The notes under the pieces were generated by a model. It was not told where the DNA came from. It saw only the letters and a program-made list of their open reading frames with translations, and ran no database searches. A stretch of DNA of 64,000 nt from an uncultured Vampirovibrio sp. (lineage in GTDB: Bacteria; Cyanobacteriota; Vampirovibrionia; Gastranaerophilales; Gastranaerophilaceae): positions 8,221 through 72,220 of the forward strand of contig CAJUAL010000012.1 in assembly GCA_910584405.1 (NCBI GenBank), given 5' to 3'. A program made the translations under genes and the position numbers. Within the stretch, counting starts at the first letter, position 1, and every line of letters starts with the position of its first letter. This document shows, piece by piece, positions 63,946-64,000 of the stretch.

Positions 63946-63972
63946 AAAAAACGACTTATTGTGTAAGTCGTT
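63944..63972 (-). terminator. Minus-strand terminator of a gene beyond the right edge
   Basis: AACGACTTA (63950-63958) pairs with TAAGTCGTT (63964-63972). On the minus strand TTTTTTTT follows. The gene it serves would lie to the right of the window. Confidence 0.75.
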
Positions 63973-64000
63973 GGAAAATCAATAGGAAAAAGGGAAAGGA

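Noticed and set aside
1..64000. tRNA, rRNA, CRISPR array, riboswitch
   Set aside because: I scanned the intergenic regions by eye and saw no tRNA cloverleaf with TTCGA loop, no regularly spaced direct repeats, and no riboswitch core I could defend. A covariance-model search would be the proper test.

Overview
The window is about 64 kb of AT-rich bacterial chromosome. I see no rRNA, tRNA, CRISPR array, phage or transposase gene. Gene content points to a diderm relative of Cyanobacteria, most likely a non-photosynthetic gut lineage of the Gastranaerophilales (Vampirovibrionia/Melainabacteria) type. The reasons are a Ycf45-like AAA/R3H ATPase, a TolC/EmrAB export set, heptosyltransferase-like and ArnT-like glycosyltransferases, tandem class III-type pilins with an Ala-Phe-Thr-Leu cleavage site, and many lineage-restricted proteins of unknown function. 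The taxonomic call is inference from gene families, not from a marker tree.

Layout. 0.2-5.5 kb: an unknown protein, a cupin, a 52-residue gene, a TPR protein with a small lipoprotein-like partner, a C_GCAxxG-type redox protein and an endonuclease IV-like TIM barrel. 5.7-8.4 kb (minus): glyoxalase, ilvE and dnaN. 8.5-11.9 kb: a long EF-hand/repeat/LysM gene interrupted by one in-frame TAA. 12-17.9 kb: an ArnT-like transferase, a candidate replication origin at 13.76-14.07 kb, a GT2 glycosyltransferase, an XRE regulator with a LicD-like transferase, and hisS. 18-22.7 kb: tolC divergent from marR-emrA-emrB. 22.8-35.5 kb: a six-hairpin-like protein, GGDEF proteins, a calpain-like protease, lepA, two small genes bracketed by an inverted motif, a GT9 transferase, a GAF-GGDEF-HD protein, and thiL-ispD-nucleotidyltransferase. 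35.5-41.2 kb (minus): a compact overlapping murC-murB-ddl-ftsQ-prenyl synthase-lepB operon. 41.4-48.8 kb: two GNAT-like genes, leuS, an HEPN/MNT pair, a panE-like gene, an HD-domain protein and rsmD. 49-56 kb (minus): tpiA, three tandem pilins, and lysA-cdaA-yitT. 56-64 kb: pheT, a periplasmic SH3-like protein, the Ycf45-like ATPase, two lineage-specific membrane proteins and a GC-rich terminal patch.

How it works together. The window carries envelope building (peptidoglycan precursors, divisome FtsQ, isoprenoid synthesis through IspD and a prenyl synthase, LPS-like glycosyltransfer), translation (hisS, leuS, pheT, lepA, rsmD), and nucleotide second messengers (two GGDEF proteins for c-di-GMP, CdaA for c-di-AMP).

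The non-coding DNA is the more unusual part. There are four copies of a paired-hairpin intergenic repeat, one of them inside 16-bp perfect terminal inverted repeats. A five-copy TTTTCTACA cluster sits beside a strongly AT-rich stretch. Two neighbouring genes each lie between TGTGAGTA and its reverse complement. Several promoters place TATAAT only 6-8 nt before the start codon, which suggests leaderless mRNAs.
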